DNA from: Paracoccaceae bacterium
GTDB taxonomy: Bacteria > Pseudomonadota > Alphaproteobacteria > Rhodobacterales > Rhodobacteraceae
Assembly (NCBI GenBank): GCA_014872815.1
Contig: WKFK01000014.1
Span: forward strand, 558,001-622,000
Direction: 5' to 3'
Length of the DNA: 64,000 bases
Part shown: piece after piece, positions 36,522 through 44,401 of the stretch
Layout of the letters: the number at the start of each line of letters is the position of its first letter
Numbering within the stretch: position 1 is the first letter of the stretch
The notes under the pieces: generated by a model
The model's database searches: none
What the model was told of the DNA's origin: nothing
Seen by the model: the letters and a program-made list of their open reading frames with translations, nothing else
Position numbers and translations under genes: made by a program

Positions 36522-37154
36522 TTAGGAATCATGGCCGGAGACATGCTCCGCTTCCATCGCCGCCTGCGTGGCCGCGTCAATCACCAAAGGCACCGCCACC
36601 GGTGTGGTCGCATTGGTGACAAAGGCTTTGGCAAAGGCACAAAGCTGCAACACCAGACGCACACAAAGCACCGAAAACGCCACCGGCGCCAAAAGCTTGG
36701 CGGGCCACAACGGCAAAGCGATATCCATCGAGCTGTCGCGGCTCCACATCGGCGATCCAAAGTCAAAGCTGCGATCAAAATGCGCCCAGGTGCCCCAAAC
36801 CAGCAGAACCATCAGGAACAACACTGCGCTGGTGGTGATGAACTCGACCAAGTAAAGCACCCGGCCTTTAAGCTGGCCCACAAGGATGTCCATGCGAATA
36901 TGCCCGCCGTCACGCATCACGTAAGACGCTCCCATAAAGGCGATCAGCGGCATCGCCTGCTCGATCCAATCCACATAGCCCGGCAAAGGGGAGTTGAAGA
37001 AATTCCGCCCGGCGACGGAAAACACCGCCAGGAGCATCAGAGAAAACACCGCCAATCCGCTCACCAAAGCCAAGGCTTTTTCGAGTTTGTAGAATTGCGT
37101 GTCAATTTTGCTGAGGGTGCTGCTGTCCGTCAGCACCGAAGTTGCGCTGGCCAT
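36522..37154 (-). CDS. TRAP transporter small permease subunit (DctQ type)
   Basis: Small four-helix membrane subunit (210 aa): LALVSGLAVFSLMLLAVFSVAGRNFFNSPLPGYVDWIEQAMPLIAFMGASYVMRDGGHIRMDILV carries the conserved GRNF and WIE...HIRMD motifs; two more hydrophobic segments follow. The C-terminal extension after the last helix (ATTPVAVPLVIDAATQAAMEAEHVSG) is longer than usual. It is 216 bp downstream of dctP; the gap holds an inverted pair of palindromic repeats. Confidence 0.92.
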   Translation of the reverse strand: MASATSVLTDSSTLSKIDTQFYKLEKALALVSGLAVFSLMLLAVFSVAGRNFFNSPLPGYVDWIEQAMPLIAFMGASYVMRDGGHIRMDILVGQLKGRVLYLVEFITTSAVLFLMVLLVWGTWAHFDRSFDFGSPMWSRDSSMDIALPLWPAKLLAPVAFSVLCVRLVLQLCAFAKAFVTNATTPVAVPLVIDAATQAAMEAEHVSGHDS

Positions 37155-37179
37155 ATAACCTCCCGCCTTTCATGAAGCG

Positions 37180-37362
37180 CGCCTGCGGCGCACAGGGATC
37201 GCGCATCGTGAGATGCGCCGTGGGCGAGGCGCTGCCTCGCGCTCCGGGATATTGTGGGACTGTGAAACGAGGAGCGGTGTCTGCGTCATTTCACAGTCGC
37301 AAAATATCCCGGGGGAGTTTCACACCAAAATGGTGTGAGACGGGGGCAGCGCCCCCGCCTAC
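37180..37362. repeat. Inverted pair of extragenic palindromic repeats between dctP and dctQ
   Basis: Two repeat units face each other. The segments 37245-37267 and 37289-37311 are inverted copies matching at 21 of 23 positions (core CGGGATATT...GACTGTGAAA). Each outer flank carries its own GC-rich hairpin, GCGAGGCG/CGCCTCGC type on the left and CGGGGGCAGCGCCCCCG on the right, with TTTCACACCA/TGGTGTGAGA in between. The unit matches the repeats at 9576, 23635 and 41636. Confidence 0.75.
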
Positions 37363-37370
37363 CGGTCAGC

Positions 37371-38381
37371 TTAGCTGCCGTTTGCGATCATGCCAGTGAC
37401 CATGTCGTAGAGTTCCTGCGCAGGCAGGCCGCGCGCGGTGTTCTCTTCGATCCAGGCCTTGGCGGCAGGCGCCGCAGCCGCTTCTTTAAACGCCGCAATC
37501 TCTTCATCGGTGAAGGAGACTTTGGTGATGCCGCGCTCGTCCAGAGCTGGGCCCCATGCGTCCATGGTCTTGCCGTTGTAAGTGGCCACATAGTGATCCA
37601 GAGATTCTTCTACGGAACCAAGCAGCGCCTCGCGGTGTTCGTCAGACAGGCTGTTGAGCGCTTCGGTGTTCACCACAACCGGGCAGTTCACGGTGCCTGG
37701 GTTCAGGTTGGTGGTCCACCAGGTCGCATTCTCAATCGTGCCATAAGACATGTGCGCGTGTGGTGCGAAGGCCACCGCTTTTACAACACCGCTGTCCATG
37801 GCCTGCCGCACTTCGGTGGCGGACATGGAGGTCGGCACGGCGCCCACGGTTTCCATGGCTTTGCCGATGCCGCCGGTGGCACGCACGCTCAGACCTGCAA
37901 AGTCGTCCAGTTTGGCAGGCGCATCGCCCATGCCCACCAGGTTATACTGTGGCAGCGGCGATGGCATCAGCAGGGTTGCATCCCAGCGCGCGAGATCTTC
38001 TACAACCGCAGGGTGCTGATACACCGCCATGGACAAGTCGATTTCCTGCTCCAGCGAGCTCACGCCCAGGAACGGCAGTTCCAGCACGGTGATGGACGGG
38101 TTCTTGTCGCGGTGATACCCGGCACAGAACTGCGCCATTTCAAACGCGCCGATGGAAATGCCATCGAGGTTTTCGCGGTTCTTAGACAGACCGCCGTAGC
38201 TGATGTTCAGAGTGAACTCGCCGCCGGTTTTCTCAGAGACCAGCTCCGCCAGCTTCTCCACATGCTCGGTAAACGCACGACGCTTACCCCACAGGGACAC
38301 GTTCCACTCGGTTGCCATTGCTTCCGTCACAAAGGCCATCGACAAAGCAGCCACAGCCGTCCGGCTCAAAATCTTACGCAT
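37371..38381 (-). CDS. TRAP transporter substrate-binding protein (DctP type)
   Basis: Periplasmic solute-binding protein (336 aa) of the TRAP system. The signal peptide MRKILSRTAVAALSMAFVTEAMA precedes TEWNVSLWGKRRAFTEHVEKLAELVSEKTGGEFTLNISYGG. The conserved arginine region LSVRATGGIGKAMETVGAVPTSMSATEVRQAMDSGVV contacts a ligand carboxylate in characterised members, so an organic-acid substrate is likely. GGGAGG lies 6 nt upstream of the chosen ATG; a longer reading starts at 38417. First gene of the operon, next to its likely two-component regulator. Confidence 0.93.
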   Translation of the reverse strand: MRKILSRTAVAALSMAFVTEAMATEWNVSLWGKRRAFTEHVEKLAELVSEKTGGEFTLNISYGGLSKNRENLDGISIGAFEMAQFCAGYHRDKNPSITVLELPFLGVSSLEQEIDLSMAVYQHPAVVEDLARWDATLLMPSPLPQYNLVGMGDAPAKLDDFAGLSVRATGGIGKAMETVGAVPTSMSATEVRQAMDSGVVKAVAFAPHAHMSYGTIENATWWTTNLNPGTVNCPVVVNTEALNSLSDEHREALLGSVEESLDHYVATYNGKTMDAWGPALDERGITKVSFTDEEIAAFKEAAAAPAAKAWIEENTARGLPAQELYDMVTGMIANGS

Positions 38382-38411
38382 AATTTCCTCCCATTTGCGT
38401 TTTTCTGAGGG

Positions 38412-38493
38412 GAGCATGCCGCAAAGTCACGCGAGATGCCAATGAGAGAATTTGCGCAGGCCAACGCCCCTACCCTGCGGATTTCCGCAGGGT
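38412..38493 (-). promoter_or_regulatory. Promoter and palindromic operator of the TRAP operon
   Basis: A perfect inverted repeat with 10-bp arms (ACCCTGCGGA, 2-bp gap, 38472-38493) lies about 90 bp upstream of dctP. Downstream of it on the minus strand are TTGGCA (38441-38436) and CATGCT (38417-38412) with an 18-bp spacer, a plausible sigma-70-type promoter. No GG-N10-GC sigma-54 element is present between the palindrome and dctP. Confidence 0.5.
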
Positions 38494-38503
38494 GACGTTG
38501 GAA

Positions 38504-39844
38504 CTACAAAAGCGCGTCTTTATTAAGCCCCAGCTTCACAATCTTTTCGTTGAGCGTCCGCCGGCCAATGCCCAACGCCGCCGCCGCCGCATCCATGCGA
38601 CCTTGATGCGCCTTGATCGCCTTCCCAATCAACTCCCGCTCAAAAGCGGCCACCGCCTCCCGCAAGGTATCCGGCACATCTTCCGCACCCAAATCCCCCG
38701 CCAAAGCCGCCGCCATCGACCCGCCCCCGCGCCGTGCCGCCATCACCCGCCGTGCGCAAACGTTGCGCAGCTCGCGCACATTGCCCGGCCAGTCGTGTGC
38801 CAACAGTGCCGCCATATCCTCATGACTTAACGCCGGGGCCTCCATCTCATGCATCTGGGCATAGTCCTCCATGAAATGCCCGGCCAACAGAGAGAGGTCA
38901 TCCCGCCGCGCCCGCAAAGGCGGCACCTGCAACACAAAGGTGTTCAGCCGAAAAAGAAGATCCGCCCGCAGCCGCTCTTCGGCCACCGCCAGATCCACAT
39001 CCTCGTTGGTGGCTGCGACTACCCGCAGATCCACTTTCGCCGGCACACCAGAGCCAACCGGATAGACCTGCTGATCCTCGATCACCCGCAGCAGTTTGGC
39101 CTGTACCGCGAGCGGGCAACTGCTGACCTCATCAAGAAACAACGTCCCACCGGAAGCCGCTTGCAAGCGCCCGTCCGCGCCACCCGCAACCCCAAACATC
39201 TCGGCCTCAAAACTGTCCGGATGTAACGCCGCGCAGTTGATGGCCAAAAACGGCCGATCCGCCCGCGCGCTCAAATCATGCAAGGCCCGTGCCACCAGCT
39301 CTTTGCCCGTGCCCGTCTCGCCAAGCACCATCACCGCGCCATCAAGCCCGGCCAAATCCAAAACTTCCTCACGCAAGGCCGTCACACCTGCCGTCTGCCC
39401 AAGCAGCACGCGATCCAGGCCTGACAAGGCAAACAAGCGCTCCTTCAGCCGCGCGTTGCTGGCTTTCATGCGGTGCTGTTGCGCTGCATGGGTCAAAATA
39501 GTTAGCAGACGGCGCGGCTCATAGGGTTTTTCAACAAAACTATAGGCACCTGCCTGCATGGACTCCACTGCCATCGGGATATCGCCATGCGCCGAAATCA
39601 GCACCAAAGGCGGCCCCACATCCCGATCGAGCTGCGCCAACAGGTCAAGCCCACTCATCCCCGGCATACGCACGTCCGACAGGATCACATCCGGATGCAT
39701 GTGGCCCAATTTGTCCAAAGCCCGATCCGCCCGCGGCACGGCTTCGGCCTGCCACCCTGCGGCTTGCATCAACGCCACCAGCGACTGGCGCATGGATTTA
39801 TCGTCATCGACAATCAAAAGGCTAAAGGGCTGCTCTTCGGTCAT
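38504..39844 (-). CDS. NtrC-family response regulator (DctD-like) lacking the GAFTGA loop
   Basis: A 446-aa response regulator. The receiver domain has DDD, the phospho-acceptor in VILSDVRMPGMSG (about Asp54) and the lysine in FVEKPYEP. The AAA+ domain has Walker A GETGTGKE, Walker B GGTLFLDEV, DLLFRLNTF and LLAHDWPGNVRELRN. The C-terminal Fis-type helix-turn-helix is in MDAAAAALGIGRRTLNEKI. Between Walker A and B, where sigma-54 activators carry GAFTGA, the sequence reads EMFGVAGGADGRLQAASGG, so the sigma-54-contact loop is missing. Coupled to the sensor kinase by ATGA and next to the TRAP operon it presumably controls. Confidence 0.92.
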   Translation of the reverse strand: MTEEQPFSLLIVDDDKSMRQSLVALMQAAGWQAEAVPRADRALDKLGHMHPDVILSDVRMPGMSGLDLLAQLDRDVGPPLVLISAHGDIPMAVESMQAGAYSFVEKPYEPRRLLTILTHAAQQHRMKASNARLKERLFALSGLDRVLLGQTAGVTALREEVLDLAGLDGAVMVLGETGTGKELVARALHDLSARADRPFLAINCAALHPDSFEAEMFGVAGGADGRLQAASGGTLFLDEVSSCPLAVQAKLLRVIEDQQVYPVGSGVPAKVDLRVVAATNEDVDLAVAEERLRADLLFRLNTFVLQVPPLRARRDDLSLLAGHFMEDYAQMHEMEAPALSHEDMAALLAHDWPGNVRELRNVCARRVMAARRGGGSMAAALAGDLGAEDVPDTLREAVAAFERELIGKAIKAHQGRMDAAAAALGIGRRTLNEKIVKLGLNKDALL

Positions 39845-41574
39845 ACTGTCTGCTCATTGTTGGCGGGCACTGAAGGCAGTTCGACGCGAAACACCGCGCC
39901 CCCGCCAGAACGATCCTGCGCACTCATCGTACCGTCGTGATCCTTGATAATGCTCGCGGAAATCGCAAGCCCGAGCCCCATGCCACGTCCGCTGGCGCGT
40001 GTGGTCACGAAAGGCTCCTGTAAATCTGGCAGACTCGCCGCACCCAACCCATGGCCTGTGTCTGCGACCTCAAAGAAAGCAACCCCATCTTCCTGTCCGA
40101 CTGTCACCAAGAGGCGCGAAGCCGCATCCTCTTCCTCCATCGCATCACAGGCGTTGCGCAGCACATTGGTGATCACCTGCTCAAGGCGCAGACGGTTGCC
40201 TCGCACCAAAACCGATGACTCAGGTTGCGACACCGAGACTTCTACCGCGCCCTTTTCGATGTTGGGCGCCAATAGCGTCAGCCCTGCCTGCATGGCATCG
40301 CGCAGATCAAACACCTCAAAGACTTCTTCAGAATGGGTCGCAAAGAACTTCAACTGTCGGGTGATGCCTTCCATGCGGCCAACCAAGCCGCTGATCTCCG
40401 GCCCCAAACGCGCGGCGCTTTTGGGATTGATCTCTGCCGCCGCCAGATGGTTGCGCATCGCGGCGATGGGCTGTCCCAACTCATGGGTCACCGAGGCCGA
40501 CAATTGTCCCAGTGCTGCCAGCCGACTGGCCTGCTCCAGCTCTTTCTGGGTCTTCTGCAAACGCGCCTCCGCGGCTTTGCGCTCTGCCACTTCGACGGCC
40601 AGCTTCTGGTTAGAACTGCGCAGTTGCGCCTCTTCCTTCTCGGCCCGTTTCAACGCGCGCCCGACGCGCCGTGCCCGCTGCACCTGAAACACGATCATCA
40701 GCGTCCCGGCCAAAAACACCACAGCCGCCGTCGCCAACCAACTGCGTGCCCCTGCGCGGCCATCATCGGCAAAGTAATGCAACTGCCACCCATCTGGGAG
40801 GTCATTGGCAACCAGATGCATGCGCTCATCGCCCCCGATCACCGCGCGATTGTTGGCCTTAACGCGCCACTGCAGCGGGTCCAACGGCTGACCTGAGAAT
40901 TGACGCACGGCGCCAATCTCCTGTTTTTGCGTTTCGGTCAAAGGCGTCAACGCCCGATAGCGCCACGCCGGATCAGAGGCCAAGAGCACCACGCCGTCGC
41001 TATTGGTCAGGATCACCTGTTGCCCGGCCCGTCGCCAGCTGTCTTCCAGCACGGAAAAGCCTTTCTTGATAGCAATCACACCGGCAACCTCATGGCCCTC
41101 GACCACCACGCCATCAGCTAAAAACAGCCCCGGTAAACCGGTGGTCATGCCAATGGCATAGAACCGGCCATGTTTGCCCTGTAGCGCGTCCTTGAAATAG
41201 GGTCGGAACCCGTAGTTGTGCCCCACAAAGCTGGTGTCCGTGGCATAGTTGGACGCGGCAATTGTGACCCCGTTGGAATCCATGAGGTAAATCGCCTCCA
41301 GCCCGGACTGCTGTGCAAAATCGGCAAGCCGCGCATTCAAAGGCCCGGTGCCGCCCCCTGCCACGGCTTCTGTCACAAAGGTGTCGCGCGCCAGAATATG
41401 GGTCAGATGGCTGTGTTGCTCCAACTCCGCCACAACTGTGCTGCGGTAGAGCGAGAGCTGCCCTTGCGCTTTGCTCCATTCTTCCTGTGCGAAATAGTCA
41501 AAAGCAGCCCGTTGCACCACAAAGCCTACCAATAGGGTCAAAATCGCAGAAAGGATCAGGGGACGTCGAGACAT
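39841..41574 (-). CDS. Sensor histidine kinase (DctB-like)
   Basis: Membrane sensor kinase (577 aa) of the DctB type. The first membrane segment (SAILTLLVGFVVQRAAFDYF) is followed by a periplasmic double-PAS/Cache region (residues about 35-270, with IYLMDSNGVTIAASNYATDTSFVGHNYGFRPYF), a second membrane segment (ATAAVVFLAGTLMIVFQV), a coiled coil, the phospho-acceptor in LSASVTHELGQPIAAMRNHL, and the ATP domain (NVLRNACDAM, DTGHGLG, GRGMGLGLAI). The real start is the ATG at 41574; an open stretch 192 nt further upstream runs through a repeat element. Ligand is probably an organic acid taken up by the TRAP system. Confidence 0.92.
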   Translation of the reverse strand: MSRRPLILSAILTLLVGFVVQRAAFDYFAQEEWSKAQGQLSLYRSTVVAELEQHSHLTHILARDTFVTEAVAGGGTGPLNARLADFAQQSGLEAIYLMDSNGVTIAASNYATDTSFVGHNYGFRPYFKDALQGKHGRFYAIGMTTGLPGLFLADGVVVEGHEVAGVIAIKKGFSVLEDSWRRAGQQVILTNSDGVVLLASDPAWRYRALTPLTETQKQEIGAVRQFSGQPLDPLQWRVKANNRAVIGGDERMHLVANDLPDGWQLHYFADDGRAGARSWLATAAVVFLAGTLMIVFQVQRARRVGRALKRAEKEEAQLRSSNQKLAVEVAERKAAEARLQKTQKELEQASRLAALGQLSASVTHELGQPIAAMRNHLAAAEINPKSAARLGPEISGLVGRMEGITRQLKFFATHSEEVFEVFDLRDAMQAGLTLLAPNIEKGAVEVSVSQPESSVLVRGNRLRLEQVITNVLRNACDAMEEEDAASRLLVTVGQEDGVAFFEVADTGHGLGAASLPDLQEPFVTTRASGRGMGLGLAISASIIKDHDGTMSAQDRSGGGAVFRVELPSVPANNEQTV

Positions 41575-41635
41575 AGGGATTGGGCACTGTTGCGAAATTT
41601 GGCGCAGGCTAGGCCAACACTGCGCGTTTGGAAAT

Positions 41636-41707
41636 GGGATTCTGGGGGCTTTGCCCCCGCCGCCGCCAACGGCGCCTCCCCCAGGATATTTGTGGAATGA
41701 GAATGAG
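41636..41707. repeat. Extragenic palindromic repeat
   Basis: CTGGGGGCTTTGCCCCCG hairpin, then a CGCCGCCAACGGCG hairpin, then CCCCCAGGATATTTGTGG followed by AATGAGAATGAG. The tail matches the unit inserted in nnr. Located between the divergent kinase and TerB genes. Confidence 0.75.
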
Positions 41708-41746
41708 TGGTTGCGGCCCCATAAGGCACGGCCTACATCTTTGCCT

Positions 41747-42187
41747 ATGTTTGCCGATTTTCTCAAACGCCTAACGGCGCCCGCCCCTGAGACCTTGGAT
41801 GATGCAGATGCCCGTTTAGCGTTGACGGCTTTGCTCGTGCGTATTGCGCGTGCCGATGGGGTCTATGACCCAGCAGAAGCCGACCGCATTGAGCGCATTG
41901 TCACCGGTCGGTATGGCCTCAGCCCGTTTGAGGCCACAGCCCTGCGGAAAGAAGCCGAAACACTTGAATCCGAAGCCCCTGACACCGTGCGCTTCACCCG
42001 CGCGATCAAAGACGCCGTGCCGCTGGAAGCGCGCATAGAGGTGATCGAAGCTATGTGGCAGGTGGTACTTGCAGATGGCGAACGCGACGCCGAAGAAGAC
42101 AGCCTCATTCGGCTGGCAGCCAACCTGTTGGGCATCTCAGATCGGGACAGCGCTTTGGCCCGTCAGCGGGTGGCGACCAGAACCTGA
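41747..42187 (+). CDS. TerB family protein, second copy
   Basis: A 146-aa TerB-fold protein starting MFADFLKRLTAPAPETLDDA. It has RLALTALLVRIARADGVYDPAEADRIERIVTGRYGLSPFEA and IEVIEAMWQVVLADGERDAEEDSLIRLAANLLGIS, paralleling the copy at 34654. No ter operon surrounds it. The ATG at 41747 gives the family N-terminus; an earlier start would include proline-rich repeat-derived sequence. Confidence 0.88.
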   Translation: MFADFLKRLTAPAPETLDDADARLALTALLVRIARADGVYDPAEADRIERIVTGRYGLSPFEATALRKEAETLESEAPDTVRFTRAIKDAVPLEARIEVIEAMWQVVLADGERDAEEDSLIRLAANLLGISDRDSALARQRVATRT

Positions 42188-42740
42188 TACCTCACCTTTA
42201 TGGCGCTCAGGCGGAAACAGACCAGTCTGGGCGCTCCCGCCACGATCCGCATCACACAAGTCGGCAAAATCCGAATCGTCTTCGTGGTGTCAGATGGTCC
42301 TTCTGGGCAAATTCACTGCGTCACACGGCCTCTCAGGACGTAACTTGCGCCCAAAGGGGACAAGCCTTGGCAAAAAATGACGCGACGTTCTGCTAGGCGT
42401 TTTCAACTTTGAACCACGTCTGTGCACCCGCATCACGGCACGCTTTGCCTGAAATTTCCGCGAGTTAGCGACATCTCATTCGAGGAGTCGCCTTGCGATA
42501 CAAAGCCGTTAAAAACCTGCCCTAAGGTCAACGGTTGAAATTGTTGGCAGAAGCGCTGGCAGGTCGCTTACAAAGCCCGTATCAGACGGCACCACATCCG
42601 CTGCCAACTTGACCTTTTGGACAGTTTTTCTGCCAAAATGCCGAACAGCAGCCCTCCACCGCCCTTTTGAAAGTTGCAATTGCGCAAATTTTCATTCCTA
42701 TTGGGCAACCAATGATTAACCCAATACTGATGGGGACACT
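42188..42740. other. Long intergenic region upstream of the ABC transporter operon
   Basis: About 550 bp without a credible gene on either strand; ORFs crossing it are short or arginine-rich out-of-frame readings. No RNA gene or transposase remnant was recognised. The last 80 bp become AT-rich and hold the promoter zone of the operon. It includes an inverted repeat ATTGGG/CCCAAT (42700-42725) 15 bp before the GTG start, a candidate operator. Confidence 0.4.
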
Positions 42741-43514
42741 GTGAGCGAAGCCACGCCCGTTCTGCAAATCCGCGACCTGCACAAGGCCTATGCCAATCTC
42801 GAAGTTATCAAGGGCGTGGACATCACCGCGCACCGTGGCGACGTTGTTTCGCTGATTGGCTCGTCTGGCTCCGGCAAATCCACCATCCTGCGCTGCGCCA
42901 ACCTTCTGGAACACAGCCAACAGGGCGAGATCCTCTTCAAAGGGGAGCCCGTGACGTGGAAAGGCACTGGCCACGGCCGGGAACCTTCTGATCCCAAGCA
43001 AATCCTGCGCATCCGCACCAACCTGTCGATGGTGTTTCAACAGTTCAACCTGTGGTCCCACATGACCATCCTGCAAAACGTGATGGAAGCGCCGGTTACC
43101 GTGCTTGGCCGCGACAAGGCCGAGGTGGAAGAGGCTGCGCACGCGTATCTGAACAAGGTGGGCATTGCCGACAAACACGACGCCTACCCGGCGCAGCTCT
43201 CCGGCGGCCAACAACAGCGCGCCGCCATCGCCCGTGCCTTGGCCATGGAGCCTGAAGCACTGCTGTTTGACGAGCCCACCTCGGCGCTTGATCCAGAGCT
43301 AGAACAGGAGGTGGTGCGCGTGATCAAAGCACTGGCAGAGGAAGGCCGCACCATGATGATCGTGACCCACGACATGAAAATGGCCCGCGATGTATCTGAT
43401 CACGTTGTGTTTTTGCATCAAGGCCTGATCGAAGAACAAGGCACGCCGGACGAATTGTTCGGCAATCCAAAATCCGAGCGTTTGAAACAGTTCCTGTCTT
43501 CAACCGCCGCATAA
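42741..43514 (+). CDS. Polar amino-acid ABC transporter ATP-binding protein (HisP-like)
   Basis: ATPase subunit (257 aa) of a polar-amino-acid-type importer. Walker A is GSSGSGKSTILRCANLLE, the Q-loop is in MVFQQFNLWSHMTILQNV, the signature LSGGQQQRAAIARALA, Walker B LLFDEPTSALDPEL and the switch histidine is in MIVTHDMKMARDVSD. The insert PVTWKGTGHGREPSDPKQILRIR between strands is typical of the HisP/OccP group for basic amino acids and opines. Start is GTG. First gene of a four-gene ATPase-binding protein-permease-permease operon. Confidence 0.93.
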   Translation: MSEATPVLQIRDLHKAYANLEVIKGVDITAHRGDVVSLIGSSGSGKSTILRCANLLEHSQQGEILFKGEPVTWKGTGHGREPSDPKQILRIRTNLSMVFQQFNLWSHMTILQNVMEAPVTVLGRDKAEVEEAAHAYLNKVGIADKHDAYPAQLSGGQQQRAAIARALAMEPEALLFDEPTSALDPELEQEVVRVIKALAEEGRTMMIVTHDMKMARDVSDHVVFLHQGLIEEQGTPDELFGNPKSERLKQFLSSTAA

Positions 43515-43541
43515 AAACAACCAACCATAGGGAGCAATACT

Positions 43542-44249
43542 ATGAAAAACCTGATCCTGAGCACCGCCGCGCTGGCACTGACCGCAGGCTTCGCCATGGC
43601 CGACACCGTGCGCCTCGGCACCGAGGGCGCCTACCCTCCATACAACTTCATCAACGACGCTGGCGAAGTTGACGGTTTTGAGCGCGAGCTGGGCGACGAG
43701 CTCTGCAAACGCGCGGAACTGACCTGCGAGTGGGTCACCAACGACTGGGACAGCATCATTCCTAACCTGCAGTCCGGCAACTACGACGCCATCATCGCAG
43801 GCATGTCCATCACCGATGAGCGTGAAGAGACCATGGACTTCACCCAAGGCTACACCCGCCCATCCCCATCCGCTTACGCAGCTCTGTCTGCCGACGTTGA
43901 CGTGAACTCCGCCATCGTTGCTGCGCAAACCAGCACCATCCAGTCCAGCCACGTGGCCTCCACTGGCGCAACTCTGGTGGAATTCAACACACCTGACGAA
44001 ACCATCGCAGCTGTGAACGCGGGCGAAGTTGACGCCGTGATGGCGGACAAAGACTTCCTGGCGCCATTTGTGGCTGAAACCGATCTGACCTTCATCGAGG
44101 ACGTATACCTCGGCGGCGGCATCGGTATGGCCTTCCGCGAGTCTGACGACGAACTGCGCGGCAAGTTCGACGCAGCCATCGCCTCCATGAAGGCAGACGG
44201 TTCCCTGAACGCCCTGCTGGACAAGTGGGAAATCGAAGGCAAGTTCTAA
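43542..44249 (+). CDS. Periplasmic substrate-binding protein, family 3
   Basis: Solute receptor (235 aa) of the polar-amino-acid importer. The signal peptide is MKNLILSTAALALTAGFAMA. The mature part begins DTVRLGTEGAYPPYNFINDAGEVDGFERELGDELCKRA, followed by GMSITDEREETMDFTQGY with the arginine-bearing amino-acid contact loop. Small (about 23 kDa mature). Preceded by AGGGAGC; followed by a hairpin that may raise its dose relative to the permeases. The ligand may be a basic amino acid, opine or polyamine-like compound. Confidence 0.92.
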   Translation: MKNLILSTAALALTAGFAMADTVRLGTEGAYPPYNFINDAGEVDGFERELGDELCKRAELTCEWVTNDWDSIIPNLQSGNYDAIIAGMSITDEREETMDFTQGYTRPSPSAYAALSADVDVNSAIVAAQTSTIQSSHVASTGATLVEFNTPDETIAAVNAGEVDAVMADKDFLAPFVAETDLTFIEDVYLGGGIGMAFRESDDELRGKFDAAIASMKADGSLNALLDKWEIEGKF

Positions 44250-44273
44250 GCCTTCCCCATTTGAAAATCACTT

Positions 44274-44299
44274 AAGGGGGGGCATCAGCTCCCCCTTTT
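44274..44299 (+). terminator. Hairpin between the binding-protein and permease genes
   Basis: AAGGGGG pairs with CCCCCTT, followed by TT. Such intra-operon hairpins commonly stabilise the upstream binding-protein transcript or partly terminate before the permeases. Confidence 0.6.
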
Positions 44300-44401
44300 C
44301 CCACCCGGCGGATCGCCACGCGCGACCACACTGCCCCCAAGATCAGACGAAAGAGGCCAGCCATTTTTGCCTATTGCTCAGATCCTTCCGTCCTAGAAGG
44401 T

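Noticed and set aside
38382-38503. Sigma-54 promoter before dctP
   Set aside because: Checked because the regulator is NtrC-like, but GG and GC are not 10 bp apart anywhere between the palindrome and the start codon.
41575-41766. 64-residue N-terminal extension of the DctB-like kinase
   Set aside because: It reads through the extragenic repeat at 41636 (GGGAVGGGGG) and has no homologous counterpart; the ATG at 41574 directly precedes the membrane segment.
34654-42187. Tellurite-resistance locus
   Set aside because: Two TerB-fold genes occur, but no terA, terC, terD or terZ; TerB alone does not support the phenotype.
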